Made by a program: the position numbers and the translations under genes. Shown piece after piece: positions 21,737 to 34,196 of a stretch of DNA of 64,000 nucleotides (positions are counted from its first letter, which is position 1; every line of letters starts with the position of its first letter). The notes under the pieces were generated by a model, which did no database searches, was not told the DNA's origin, and saw nothing but the letters and a program-made list of their open reading frames with translations. Origin of the DNA: Dactylorhiza incarnata (taxonomy: Eukaryota; Streptophyta; Magnoliopsida; Asparagales; Orchidaceae); the NCBI GenBank assembly GCA_033032865.1, contig JAWHQI010000013.1, positions 62,001 to 126,000 of the forward strand, read 5' to 3'.

Positions 21737-23325
21737 TGATGGACAAAACTATGCTTGCAAACGATAACGGCAAGTGTACCGTATCGAATGTAGTATAGGT
21801 TATTAAAACAAGGTCGTATTAGACTCGGGCGGTTGAATACTCTTACTTCGGAAAATCTCTATTATTTTATCGAACAGAATTTGTGGTTGGTTGGTTGCGG
21901 AAAAAAAGAAATAGCTTATTTAAATTAATGAATTAAAGGTTAGTACTCAACCTTGAATCACCTTGAAAAAAATAAATAAATAAAGAAATAAAACTTCTAA
22001 TCCTCTTTAAAAGAAATGCTTGACCGTGGAGGTTCCTGATTTATGAACGTACCTCTCTCGAGGATACGCCTAACTGAGTTTAGTTCGATCAATCGAACTC
22101 TCGTTCTAGAATCGAAACCCCTAAAGCTCGCTTTATCGAAGTGAACCCCTCTATTGGATATAACTCCAATCCGGGAGATTTATGCCGTCCTCTCTCGAGG
22201 AGTGCATTCAAATGTCTTTATCCTTGAAGTGATCGATTCGAACTCAAAACCTCTCGATTATTTGACTACGAAAACAAGAATGAGATTATATATCGATAAT
22301 ATAATCTCAATCAATAAAAATTCAAGGATAAATCTTAAGCGATCTAAATAAGAGAAAAAGAAGTTCTAAACTGAATTATGAATTATATTTTCCTTGGATC
22401 ATCTCGGCCGAGTACTAATGAAATTTAGCTACTCATGGAGATGGAGGAATTGATGAAATACAAGAGGTGCATAATGAAGATTGAGAGTAGAATAAGAGTA
22501 AAAGTGCTATTTTATTAATTGAAAGGGAAATTACAACTAGGAAACAAGAAATTACAAACCTGAAATGAAAGTGCAAGCTAAGAAAGAAGATTACAAGCTT
22601 AAGAATGAAATCAATGCAAGAAAATAAACTTAGAACTCCCAAAATTCGTCCCCAAACATCTGGAAAAGCTCCCTTTAAATAGCTGAATTTTTGGTGTTAC
22701 ACGCCCTTGGTCACGCCCGTGACCAAGGGCGTGTAAGGGGCGTGATCGAAGCGGTAGCGGAGAGGGCGCCTTCTGGAGTAATTGCGAGCGTTTCGGCCGT
22801 GTCACGCCCTAGGTCACGCCCGTGACCTGGGGCGTGTAATCCTGAAATCTTGCTGCTGGCGGGAAGCTTCGGCGGGAAATTGGCGCGGGAAAGGTCACGC
22901 CCGTGTACTGGATGTCACGCCCTTGGTCACGCCCGTGACCGAGGGCGTGTAATTTTAATTGACATGGCGGCATGCTCCGGATGTTTGTGGCGGGTCGTGG
23001 CCGTGACATTGGGTCACGCCCTTGGTCACGCCCGTGACCTGGGGCGTGTACTTGGCGAAAACTTCACGGAGCGTCCCTAGAGTGGCAGAAGCATGTCTGG
23101 AGTATTTCGTAGGTTACACGTCCATGGTCACGCCCGTGACCTGGGGCGTGTAATATTAACTTTTTGCTCAAAACAGCCCAGAAAACCTGAAAACACTAAA
23201 TAAAAAGTTAGCTTATGAAATAACAATGGAAGAATTTATATGATAAAATTCCTAAAAATAACATAATTTTATATGAAAAACATAATAAACCTAAACTTAA
23301 AGATGAGTAAATAAATTACTCATCA
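21737..23325 (-). repeat. Athila 5' LTR (1589 bp)
   Basis: Uninterrupted copy, in minus sense TGATGAGTAATTT...GTCCATCA. It shows the empty site of the NA insertion near 23132 and gives the best hairpin, 22697-22736, with perfect 18-base arms. Confidence 0.95.
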
Positions 23326-23330
23326 ATGTA

Positions 23331-25816
23331 GAAAGTAAACCTTCGGCATTTGGAAACAAAGGGTTAAGCTGTTCATGGAAGCTTTAGACCCTAGGATCTA
23401 TATCATTGTTCAGGAAGGCCCCTTCCTTATCACAAAGCCCTCCATCATTTATCCTACTAGACAGGTAGGCAAGTCTTACAATGAAATGACAAGGGATGAG
23501 ATAGCATTGGCTACAATGGATAAAAGAGCTCAAAATATTATTGTCAATGCTATTGATGATTCAACTTTCCAAAACTTGGTGCACTTTGAGACTGCAAAGG
23601 AGATGTGGGATATACTGATTGTGTACATGGAAGGGACTAAAGAAGTGAGGAATGATAGGAAATCACTACTTAATCAGGAGTATGAAGCCTTTAGGCAACA
23701 AAATCAGGAGTGCATAGCTGACTACTATGAAAGATTCTTCAGAATAGTAAATGAGTTGTGGACCTATGAAAGGACCTTCACTCATTATGAGTTGAATGAT
23801 AAATTCCTAATATCTCTAACTAGAGACTGGGATACAAATATCTGTTCCATCAGGGAAGTGGAAAAGCTGAGTGAAACTCCTCCTCACACTCTGTTTAGAA
23901 AGTTGCTCTCATATGAGATGCAACTATCTGCTAGAAAGGAAGAGGACATCTCCTCCAGGCCTCTTACTAGGGAGAAGTCTGTGGCCCTCAAGGATGAAGG
24001 GTCCAAGAAGAGCAATACAAGAATTCCTACCCCTACAAGAAGGGCTGCTGACTCAGACAATTCAGATCACTGCTCATCTGAAAACAGCTCTTCTGATGAG
24101 GAATTTGCTGCCTTCTCAAGGCAATTCAAAAAGATGATGAGAAGGAAGCAGTGGAAGAATAAGCCTTCCTCCTCCTCACATCCTAGGAAGGATTAAAGCA
24201 GGGCAGACAGGCAGCACCCCAAAGGGGACAGGTATGACTCTAAACATGTTAACAATGGTTTAACTAATGTGATTTGTTATTGCTGCAGTAAGCATGGACA
24301 TGTCATTGCTGACTGTCCAGTCAAAAGAAAGGATAAGGGTGATAACAAGCATTATCACCAAAAGGGAAGAAAAGATGAGAAATCCTTCCTAGCCAAGAAG
24401 GACAAAAGATGAAGTGAATCTTAGTCATCATCATCATATTCAGATGATGAAGAAGAGGCTTATATTGGGATGTTTGCTGCTAAGGAAGATGAGGACTTTC
24501 CTGCAGCAAAGGTGGGCATCAGGGCCCCTCTATCACATTCAGACAGTGATATGGAGGTGGATGAAGATGTTGAAGAATATATTGGCATAATGGCCTTAAC
24601 ATCAGATGATGAAGACTGTCCGGACACACCTGAACAGGTACCTACTCCTCTCTCTTCCTCTAAGTATGAATCAATTCCAGAATCTGATGCACACTCATCA
24701 ACTGATGATTATGATTCAGAATTTGAAGTGGGTGTCAATCAATTGATTGAAAAATATGATGCTGTAGTTGTTGCTCTGAAAGAGAGCAAGAAGCTTACTA
24801 AAAGCCAAGCCCTAGAGATTGACTCACTTAAAATGGCTGAAAGAAATGGTTCTGAGTCTCCTACTTTGGTGGCTCAGATGAGTAGAGAAATATGCAAACT
24901 CAAGGGGATAACAATTTTCCATCTGAGCTCTATTTCTCTAAAGAATAAGATCTTCAAGGATCTTGAGGAAAAGCTTCTCAAAGAGAAAAGCCTAGTGGCT
25001 CAATTCTCCAAGCCTAAATCTGTGCTCCCTATCATTGACTCCTTTTCTTCTCAATCCAATAGAAGAGGACTAGGATTCAATAAAATGGAGACAGGAGAAT
25101 GAAGTGGAAAAAATAGCAAGGGTAAGGCTAAGCCTCAAAGCACCTTTCAAAAGGTATTACTTCCTTCCAACAGGTATGACCATGAAAGCATGTATGGTCA
25201 CTGGAAGAATGGAAGTACCTATAAGAAGGAAAATACTCCTTCCCATAGTGGAAGAAAGGGAATGGGATTGAGTGCCATGAAGGCTCCCCATGAGGAAATT
25301 CAAATGGCCCAACCTGGACCTTTTGTATTTGGTACCTCAGCACCCTAATTCAAGAATCAGGCTGCAAGCTATTCTAAATCTATTTAAGTAAAGAAAATTC
25401 CTGCTGTCAAATCTATTGACAAGACTTATTGCTCAGTGTCAGATGCCATCAGATCTTGTATGGCTGCCAAGCCAAAGCAAGTTGATGCCATCAGGACAAA
25501 GAGCTTCAAGCCAGAACATAGATTGACATTCAGTCAAATCATTACTGAGAGAAACAGGAAGAATGCAGCTGTCTCCCCTTCTGAACACAGACACAGTAAT
25601 GCTAATTCCTCAAGAAATGTTCAGAAGAGGAGATATAACATTCATGAATGTTGGTACTGTGGTAAGGTGGGACAGTTTGCCATAGATTGTTGGCATAATC
25701 CTAATGTGCCATGCGCAAAGATGAGCTTTCCTGCAAAAGCTGCAGCAGGTTTGAATCCTTTTCATTCTAAGAAAGACCTAGGACCCAAAATTGTTTGGGC
25801 TCCTAAGGGTAATTAA
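23331..25816 (+). pseudogene. gag: Copia A gag and linker to protease, broken
   Basis: Resumes the gag split at 5974. The copia gag domain runs 23345-23960 (FGIWKQRVKLFMEALD, AKEMWDILIVYMEGTKEVR, FRIVNELWTYERTF). Knuckle 1 at 24275-24316 is complete (CYCCSKHGHVIADC). A long acidic, Ser-rich stretch follows, with a heptad-like segment (about 24740-24990). Knuckle 2 at 25649-25690 (CWYCGKVGQFAIDC) has Gln in place of the metal-binding His. Stops lie at 24194, around 24408-24425, 25100, 25346 and 25386. The 24470-25102 and 25436-25816 frames are its longest open parts. Gag would package the element RNA; this copy cannot make a full protein. Confidence 0.85.
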
Positions 25817-25824
25817 ATTCCATC

Positions 25825-28800
25825 ATGCAGGTTAGTTCAAATACCATCCTTAGGCAGATTTGGTATTTGGACAGTGGGTGCTCAAGACATATGACAGGCA
25901 CCAAGGGTTTACTGCAGGAATACATAGCAGTGAAGAATGGACCCAAAGTCATCTTTGGGGGTTCAGAAAAGGGATTCACCAGAGGTTATGGTATGATCTC
26001 AAATGGCATAGTCTCCATCACTAAAGTGGATTATGTTGAATGGTTCCAACACAACCTTGATAGCATAAGCCAACTGTGTGATCTTGGCTATGTCATTGAA
26101 TTCCACAATGATAAGTGCCTAATCAAAAAGTCTAATGACTTGGAAACCATACTTTCAGGCACTAGGAGTGGAAATGTTTATTGTTTAGATTCTATTTGCA
26201 AATCATCTTCCTCTCTTGTGTGTCTTGTGGCAAATGAGAGTGAGTCTCTATGTGTTCAATGGCACAAGAGACTTGCCCACATCAACTACAAGGCAATGCA
26301 TAGACTATTCTCTAAGAATTTGGTTAGAAATAGTCCTAATTTGAAATGTGTTAAGAATGGCCCATGTCATGCTTGCCAAATGCGCAAGCAAACAAGGGCC
26401 ACTTTTAAAAGTATTGGCTCCAAAGACACTAAGAGATGCCTTTATTTATTGCATATGGACTTGTTTGGTCCTATGCCAATTCAGAGCTTAGGAGGGAAGG
26501 TGTATACCTTAGTGATTGTTGATGATCACTCAAGATATACATGGGTATTTTTTCTTAAAAAGAAATTAGATACTCTAAATGTCTTTATAAGCCATGTCAA
26601 GGCCATTCAGAATGATTTGCAATGTTCTGTGGTCAGAACTAGGTCTGACCATGGCACAGAGTTTCAATCTGAAGACATGACAAGGTTCTGTCAAAAACTA
26701 GGTATCATCCAAGAGTTTTCCTCCCCAAGGACCCCACAACAAAATGGGGTGGCTGAGAGGAGGAATAGAACCTTTATAGAAACTGGGAGAACATTTCTTA
26801 GTGACTCTTCACTCCCAGAATATTTCTGGGCTGAAGTAGTCAATACTGCATGTTATGTTCTCAATAGAGCTTCCATCAATAAAGTTCATTGAATTACCCC
26901 CTATGAGATTCTGAAAGGCAAACAACCAACAATTTCATACTTTAGGATCTTTGGATCTAAATGCTACATTTTAATCAATGGAAAATCTCAATTAACCAAG
27001 TTTGCTGAAAATGCTACTTGGGTGTTCTTGTTGGCTATAGCTCACATAGTAGAGCCTATAGAGTATATAACAAGAAAACCCATGTTGTTGAAGAGTCCAT
27101 GCATGTGGTGTTTGATGAGACCAGCCTAATTTATAAGGGCTGGCCCAGTTCTTCTATTTTGATGGGAAGTGAAAGGGCCATGGAAAAACTATCTATACAA
27201 GAACCATCCAGCAGTAAAAGCATATACTGATGCAGTAATTCCAGAAGAAGTTGAGGTGCAGGATGCTGAAGATGTTGTTGACCCAGTGGAAGAAATTCAA
27301 CATGTAGAGGAAAGACTGCCTACAGCTACAAGACATCTAAGGGATCATCCCTTGGAGAAGATTATTGGGAATATTCAACAAGGTGTGACAACTAGGAGCA
27401 GGGCTCACAATGAGGCCATGTTCCTCAGTTTCCTGTCACAGATAGAGCCTAAGAAGTTTGAAGAGGCCAACCTGGATCCATTCTGGATTCAGGCAATGCA
27501 GGAAGAACTTTTGCAATTCAAGAGATGAAAAGTATGGAAGTTGGTGCCAAGACCACAGGGACACAACATCATTGGCACCAAATGGATCTTCAAAAACAAG
27601 ATGAATGAAAATGGGACAATCATCAAGTACAAGGCAAGGCTTGTTGCAAAGGGGTATAGGCCAGAAGAAGGAATAGACTTTGACCAAACCTTTGCCCCAG
27701 TTGCAAGGTTGGAGGCCATAAGGCTATTCCTTGCATATGCAGCCCATAAAGGCTTCAAAGTGTACCAGATGGATGTCAAATCAACATTCCTAATTAGAAA
27801 TTTGAAAGAGGATGTTTATGTAGAGCAGCCATCAGGTTTTGTCCATCCTACTCTTAAATCTCATGTTTATCTACTTAGGAAAGCTCTATATGGTCTTAAG
27901 CAAGCCCCTAGGGCTTGGTATGAGACATTGTCTAGCTTTCTCATCAAGAACAAGTTCTTGAGGGGAAAGATAGATAGCACATTGTTTCTTAGGGAAACAA
28001 GGGGCAAGATTCTCCTAGTCCAAATATATGTTGATGACATAATATTTGGGTCACTGATGACAACCTCTGCACAAGGTTTGCCAACCTAATGCAGGGGGAG
28101 TTTGAGATGAGCAGAATGGGAGAATTAAAATACTTCTTAGGCCTCCAAGTGAGATAGTCCGATGATGGGATATTTATCTCTCAGACAAAGTACACTAGGG
28201 AGCTAATTAAGAAGTTTGGAATGGAGTCAGCCTCCACCATGAAAACTCCCATGGGGTCCAACAATTCCCTGGACAAGGATGAGAAGGGCAAGGCCTTTGA
28301 TGAATCCATGTACAGGTGCATCATTGGATCCCTGTTATATTTGACTGCTAGTAGACCAGATATTATGTATGCTACATGTGTGTGTGCTAGGTACCAGGCA
28401 TGTCCTAAGGAATCTCACTACACATCTTCAAAGTGGATTCTGAGATACCTTAAAGGCAGCCTACATCTTGGCCTTTGGTATCCTAAGAAGAATGATTTTG
28501 AACTAACTGGATTTTCAGATGCAGATTTTGCAGGCTGCAAAGAAGACAGGAAAAGTACAAGTGGCACTTGTCAATTCCTAGGAAGAAGATTGATATCATG
28601 GAGCAGCAAAAAGCTGACAAGTGTGGCTATCTCCACTGTTGAATATGAATATATTGCTGCAGGAATGTGTTGTGCACAACTATTGTGGATTCAACACCAG
28701 CTAGAGGACTACAACCTCATGGTAAGTAAATATCCTATTTATTGTGACTCATCCAGTGCTATCTCTATTGCTAAGAATCCTGTCTCTCACAGCAGGACTA

Positions 28801-28970
28801 AGCACATAGAGATAAGGTATCATTATATAAGAGAACATGTTGAATGTAAAGATATCTGCCTTGAATTTGTCCCCACTGGCAGTCAAGTGGCTGATATCTT
28901 CACTTAGCCATTGGATGAGGCCAAGTTTAATGCTTTCAAGATTGAACTAGGAATGTTAAATGTAGAATAG
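25825..28970 (+). pseudogene. pol: Copia A pol (protease, integrase, RT, RNase H), broken
   Basis: Protease active site YLDSGCSRHMTG at 25867. Integrase: GAG-pre-integrase HHCC site (WHKRLAHINY..CHACQMRKQ, about 26260-26390), then D in LLHMDLFGP, D in TRSDHGTEF (26640) and E in QNGVAERRNR (26740), all kept. RT from about 27540 with YVDDIIFGS at 28027. RNase H at 28500-28800 (DADFAGCKEDRKSTSG, CDSSSAISI). Breaks: TGA at 26890, frameshifts near 27015 and 27190, TGA at 27526, a frameshift near 28052, TAG at 28155 and TAG at 28904 shortly before the end. It is the copia order, integrase before RT. The codons between breaks are well conserved, so decay is moderate. Confidence 0.92.
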
Positions 28971-29445
28971 TACTCACATTGAGGGGGAGCTAGAAAGGGT
29001 TATTCAAAATGAACAAGAGCAACTATTAAAGATAATAGTTCTCACATTGAGGGGGAGCAAGTTCCTGCTCAGGTTGAGGGGGAGATGGCCAATGCTAAGA
29101 GGGTCAGAGAAGATGTAGGATGACCTAAAGGGGGATTTGGAAAATGCTTTTTTAAACACTCTCAGGGTCTGTAGCTGCTGCCTCCCAATCCCCAGTGGGT
29201 AAAATAGTTGAAGAAACCAGAAGGGGGGAGATGGCCAATGCTAAGACCAACTCAGAGTTAGATTTGAGTGGATTGCCCTCTGAGTTAGTCAAAGCTTCAT
29301 ACAGAATGTTGTCATGAGTTTTGATAGAATGCTTAAACAATATTATTATCTAGAAGCAATTTTATCATGAATGCTATATAGATCATTTTCATGATAGGTT
29401 TTTATTGGCTATGTACCTTAGCATTGGGAATGTTCTGCCTTCTTC
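28971..29445 (+). other. Copia A 3' noncoding with repeated polypurine-like tracts
   Basis: Four TTGAGGGGGAG-like tracts at 28979, 29047, 29075 and 29221 precede the real polypurine tract. The first two share CTCACATTGAGGGGGAGC; the last two share GGGGGAGATGGCCAATGCTA. Confidence 0.75.
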
Positions 29446-29459
29446 AAATAGGGGGAGAT
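29446..29459 (+). other. Copia A polypurine tract
   Basis: AAATAGGGGGAGAT immediately before the TGTTGGG start of the 3' LTR. Confidence 0.85.
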
Positions 29460-31137
29460 TGTTGGGAATATTGCCCTCAATGTTCCCTTGATTTGAAGAG
29501 GCATCACTCTCAATACTAAGTTCATATTGTATTTGATATATTCTATTTTGTCTCAAGTATTGTACAGGGAGATGATATTCAATACAATAGAATAGATTCA
29601 AAGGTGTACTGTTTAATCAGCTGAGGAGGTCTCAATGTCTCAGCTGAACTGCTGAGACAAGACCAAGAGCCACTGAGAAGGCATTTGGGCAAGCTGAGCT
29701 GCAGATAGAAGAGACTGCTGAGAAGTGGCAAGTTCGTCGAACACATAATGAAGTTCGTCGAACACAGAATGCTGTTCGACGAACGAAGAATGAAGTTCAT
29801 CGAACGCAGAGACGGGACAGAAGCAAACGCTGAGAGTTGGCGTGTTCGTCGAACAAAGAATGAAGTTCGTCGAACGCAGAGACGGAACAGAAGCAAACGC
29901 TGAGACTTGGCATGTTCGTCGAACAAAGAATGAAGTTCATCGAACGCAGAGACAGGACAGAAGAAAACGCTGAGACTTGGTGTGTTCGTCGAACGAAGAA
30001 TGAAGTTCGTCGAAGGCAGAGTTTGTCGAGTTCGTCGAACATAGTATGGCGAGTTCGTCGAACACAGATTGCAGTTCGTCGAACACAGGATCTTCTCTGC
30101 AGATCGACAGAATCCGCTGAAAAGAGGAAGCCATCTCAGCCCAACTGCTGAGACAGTTCAAACGTGACATGGCGGGGTTCTGCTTTTGGCGCAAGCTGCA
30201 AAAAAGTATTGCGGGGTCCACCAACCATGCCCATATCAGTCAGAAGGACAGTTGAGAGCCGTTGAAGATCCAGGGTGTATAAAAGAAAGAGTTAGGGCAC
30301 TTTAGAGATGTGTTGGTCGACTGCTAAAACAAATTGACTGATCCATTGACGGCCCGAGTTCTCGTCATTCTCCTCCTGCTCACTGAACAAGCAAGAAGAA
30401 TCTGAGAGATAAAGAGAGCTCCTCTACAAGAAGGAGCAAGGTGATCTTCCATCCTTCAACTGAAGAGGAAGATCAGTTTGTAGCTGCCATCATTATCTCC
30501 AGCTACAAGAAAGCACAAGCTGTGCAGGAACTACATGAGACTTCTTCTCTCTGCTGTCTGTTGTAGTAAGCTTCAAATACTCTTTTACTGTAGGGATATT
30601 TGCCTGAGTTTGTACGGCTATTTGCCTGAGATTGTAGGGCTTGTTGTCCTGATTTTGTAGGGCTGTTGGCCTGAGTTTGTAGGGTCATTTGGCCTGAGGT
30701 TGTTGGACCAGGAGGTGGTCTGAGCTGTAGGAGGTGGATTCCTCTGAGGTAGGGTCTGTGTGATCTGAGGTAGGATCAGCAGGTAGTCTGAGTTGTAGGA
30801 GGTGGATTCCTCTGAGGTAGGGCTGCTGTGCCTGAGGTAGGGTTTGTGCAAACCTGAGAGATCCTGAGGGATCTATGCTGTAAGCTATTATAGCTGAGAT
30901 TGGAGGAGTTGGCCCTGTCTAACACACTGTTAGAAGGGTGAAGGGGGAAAGTGGACTACCCATAGACACACTGTCTTGGGGAACCACTATAAACACTTGT
31001 GTGTTTTCTAGTTTGCTTGATTACTTGCTTAGAATAATTTTAACTAGCTATATCATCTAAGTAGAAATCAAAAGACCTATTAACCCCCCCCCCCCCCCCC
31101 CTCTAGGTGAATTAGATCACATACCTATATTATTTCA
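29460..31137 (+). repeat. Copia A 3' LTR (1678 bp)
   Basis: Partner of 4160-5838, with the palindrome array (29730-30085), TATA box (30278-30285) and 18-C run (31084-31101). Ends TTTCA, then the duplication CTCGT at 31138-31142. Confidence 0.93.
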
Positions 31138-31142
31138 CTCGT

Positions 31143-31836
31143 GACAAGTTTTTGGAGATAATATATTTTATAAATCAAAGCTCTTTTTCGATAATTAGCT
31201 TGGAAAAAGTATTTATTGACGTCGCCCTTATATATAGTAATGTGATGATCAGAAAATTAATGAATATGACTCCTTATGAATTTTGGAATTAATGATCCCA
31301 CATGAATTTTAATGCAAATTAAGCTTGATCGTCACTGAGTTAGTCTTGATCGTCACTGAGTTAGTCTCAATTTTATTAAGTGACCATTTTATGGATTCAA
31401 GAAGCTTAATTAATCTTGACACAAATGGTATAATGATGATGTGTTGAAATTAGAAGAATCAATATTGCAAAAGCAAGTCTAGAAAGATAAATGAAGATTT
31501 TAGTTGCAAATAAAAGTGTTGACCTCGTATGAATATTGATTGTTAGACAGGTGAGTTTCAAATTCGAGGCATAAACAAGGTTGAATTTAATAACTATTGT
31601 AATCACAGACTTGATGGCATACCAACTAGGTCGGAAATGGGGTACGAGTGAAGATATGAAGGCACAACCTATATGGAATGCACGATGAAATTTTTTATAT
31701 CACTATAATTTGAAGTATGTAGATACCCAAAAATATTTGAACCTCAGGCAGAGTCGGTGGATGGAATTTTTTTTGTGTGCGATTAAGGCTACACACCATC
31801 TTACCACTCTAGGAGGGACTATCACCCCTGAGCAAG
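31143..31836 (+). other. Decayed chromovirus interior
   Basis: No recognisable domain. A 21-base unit starting CTTGATCGTC is tandemly doubled at 31324-31365. Gag, protease, RT and RNase H of the chromovirus should lie between 2603 and here, but only about 2.25 kb remain once the Copia A insertion is removed, so much of the interior was deleted. Confidence 0.5.
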
Positions 31837-32169
31837 TTCTCGTATAACAACATTCACCTGGGGAGCATTGGCATGACTCCCTCTGAGGCCCTGTAAGGGA
31901 GGAGGTGCAACACACTGTTATCTTGGATCCAGGATGAGGATTCGAAGGCACTAGGATTGGACTGTGTGGAAGACACAGATGCTCAAATAACGGTTGATAC
32001 GTGAGCGGATGCTGAAAGCCCAAAGCCGACATGCTAGGTAATATGAGGCATGGCATCGTAAGGTGAAGTTTTAGGTGGGAGACAAAGTTCTTCTGAAGAT
32101 ACATCTGGTGCATTGAGTCTCGCGGGTGAGGAGACAGCAGAAGCTCAGTCCCAGATATATATTGGGTCG
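31837..32169 (+). pseudogene. Chromovirus integrase, first fragment
   Basis: Reads FSYNNIHLGSIGMTPSEAL, then a stop and GRRCNT, the integrase block that in Tekay/Del elements is YNNSYQASIGMAPFEALYG. After a frameshift near 31995 come AQSRHAR, VGDKVLLKIH and KLSPRYIG, the GPY/F-type C-terminal part. It is interrupted exactly there by element N and resumes at 36799. Several stops show great age. Confidence 0.8.
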
Positions 32170-33752
32170 TGACAGGAGAGTTTTAGTTCTTATTCTTATT
32201 ATTAAAACTCTTGTTTAACTTTGTTTTAAAATAAATGATATATATATATGTGATGTATGAGTAATAACTACAAATAGTAAGAGTGCATAAAATACACAAC
32301 ACAAATAAGAAATAAAACAAAGAAGGCAAAGCACATCCAGATGACACAAGAAAATATAGTAGTTCCCCTCAACTGGGTACATCTACTCTTCTACCCACTG
32401 GTAGGAATCCACTGGAGGTTGTTGATCAGGTGCCCTCACACCAAGGTGTTTTTGTTCAGGTGTCCACACACCAATGGAGGTTTGATCAGGTGCCCAATTC
32501 ACCTATAAGCTTTTGACCAGGTGCTTATAAACCAACTAGATTTTTTGATCAGGTGTCTTTCCACCAACAGGTAAACTTTTGAAGGGAGTTTTAACCCTGT
32601 ACAAGATGGGGAAGGAGAAAGGGAAAGATTTACTATTCTTCTCTTTTTGTTGAGAAGACTCTTGATGAATATCCTGATTGGTAGTTGTGTTTGGATCTTG
32701 ATGATGATGATGAAGGAAGCTCCCCCTGTCTGATTTAGAATAGATGACAGCCTTGTGAATGGAGCTCCTTCTCTAAGTTGTGATACTTTTCTTCTTCTTC
32801 TTCTTCCTGAGCAAATGATATTGATTTGGTGTCTCAGGTTGTAGAAGTTCTGCAAGAAATATGTTAGCAAAAAGAAGATAATATAATCTGGATTTGTTAT
32901 TCTTTTTGCTCTTCTGATTTTCTTCTTCTTTCTTTTCTTCTCTAATTCCTGTACAGCAATATTAATATGTTCTATTCTCTATTATGTATACATCAATAGT
33001 GATATAATATGTATATCTATTCTGCTGTTTCTTCTCGGCTCTGTATATTTAATTTGATAGTTATTCGGCTGTTTTGAATCCTTGCCCACTAAAGAGGAAA
33101 GGAGTAAAGTCACTTTCATTTCCCAGATCCTTGAGTAGATAACTTGCCGTGTTTAGATTTATTGCAACGGCTACAACATTAAATGCGTTTGCCAAACGGC
33201 TACAGCATTAAATGCTTTCACGGCTGTAAAGTCAGATCAGTAATATATAACAATATATAAATAGAATAAATAAATTATTGCTTTAAATAAATCTGACAGC
33301 AAATATATATTTTAGTCAAGCTAAATAATATAAAATAAATGCTGCAAAAATTCGTCGACCTCAGCTCGTCATTCGTCGGGCTGAGCTCACCAAATGATAT
33401 TCTGAGCATTGATTAACTGCAGAGGAATTTCGTCGAGCACTGCTGGGATTTCGTCGACCGCTGTTCTGATTTCGTTGACCGCTGCTTCCCTGCTGTAATT
33501 TGTCGAGCGCTGCTATAATATAATCTGTTCGTCGGGCGCCGTCCGACGAATGCTGAGCGTCGTTCGACGTTCATCGAACGTAGTGAACTATATGTAAATT
33601 TAATTTCTCTTCTTATTTTCTGCCTTATTAAATATATGTATATTTCAGCTTTCTTTCTTAATGATATTTAATCTAAGTTATAAGATATATTATGATATAA
33701 ACTTAGACACTAAAGGTGGATCCTAACTCAAATCAAAACTAAGGTTCCAACA
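32170..33752 (-). repeat. Element N 3' LTR (1583 bp)
   Basis: Pairs with 35221-36798. It contains TTCGTCGA/TTCGTCGACC repeats (33350-33590) and repeated GATCAGGTGCC-type tracts (32420-32560). Confidence 0.9.
33350..33590 (-). repeat. TTCGTCGA-type motif cluster in element N LTR
   Basis: Six or more TTCGTCGA or TTCGTTGA cores alternate with GCGCTGCT or CCGCTG spacers. The second LTR has them at 36395-36625. The core resembles the Copia A palindrome. Confidence 0.65.
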
Positions 33753-33767
33753 ATCTCCCCCTATTTG
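33753..33767 (-). other. Element N polypurine tract
   Basis: In minus sense CAAATAGGGGGAGAT before TGTTGGAACC. A second, similar AAATAGGGGGAGATTGTTAG lies upstream (about 33802-33821), suggesting a local duplication of the tract. Confidence 0.8.
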
Positions 33768-34196
33768 AGTTGGGATCCTAATCCAAATTAACTAGGTTCT
33801 AACAATCTCCCCCTATTTGGTTTAGGATTCCTAAGCATAAAAAGTCTTTAAAGCTTAAGGGTTAGAGATTATTTATTTTTCTTTTGAAAAACTAAGCAAT
33901 TCTGATTTCCTAAATCTTGATTAAAATAGGAATTTTAAATGAAATGAATTGCTCGCTGTTAACAGATTCTAAGAATTTTTATAATCATAAAGACAATATC
34001 TGATAGCTTCTTTCTATAGAGTCCCCTTAATCAGAAGAGACTCACACTCAGAGCTCTGATCATTTCTGATCTATGCTACTTGAGTAGAATGCTCAAACTG
34101 ATTTTGGAGAAAAAATATGTAAAAGAGTGAAGTTATCTGACATTGCTTTTAAAATAGAAAAATTCAACAGAATCATATAATTGCTGTTTAATTTAA

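Larger units (their letters stand above)
5975..23325 (-). mobile_element. Athila-type Ty3 retrotransposon, minus strand
   Basis: Bounded by LTRs and an exact ATGTA duplication. In its own sense (right to left): 5' LTR 23325-21737, tRNA-Asp primer site, leader, gag-protease 21402-19276, reverse transcriptase-RNase H-integrase to 16153, a 1.8-kb stretch without an ORF where some Athila elements carry env, polypurine tract, and 3' LTR. The 3' LTR is split by the NA element (7375-14169). Removing the NA element and one target copy leaves 1587 bases, against 1589 for the other LTR. Pol has several stops and frameshifts. Confidence 0.93.
4160..31137 (+). mobile_element. Copia A (SIRE-like), full length with nested insertions
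   Basis: A Ty1/copia retrotransposon on the plus strand bounded by LTRs 4160-5838 and 29460-31137 and the duplication CTCGT. Order inside: iMet primer site, gag, protease, integrase, reverse transcriptase, RNase H, polypurine tract, which is the copia order. Its gag is split after about 110 bases by the Athila element at 5975-23325, so it was already in place when Athila arrived. Several stops and frameshifts make it non-functional. The long acidic and coiled-coil-like region between gag and protease, plus the iMet primer and AGGGGGAGA tract, suggest the SIRE/Maximus lineage, which is an inference. Confidence 0.9.
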
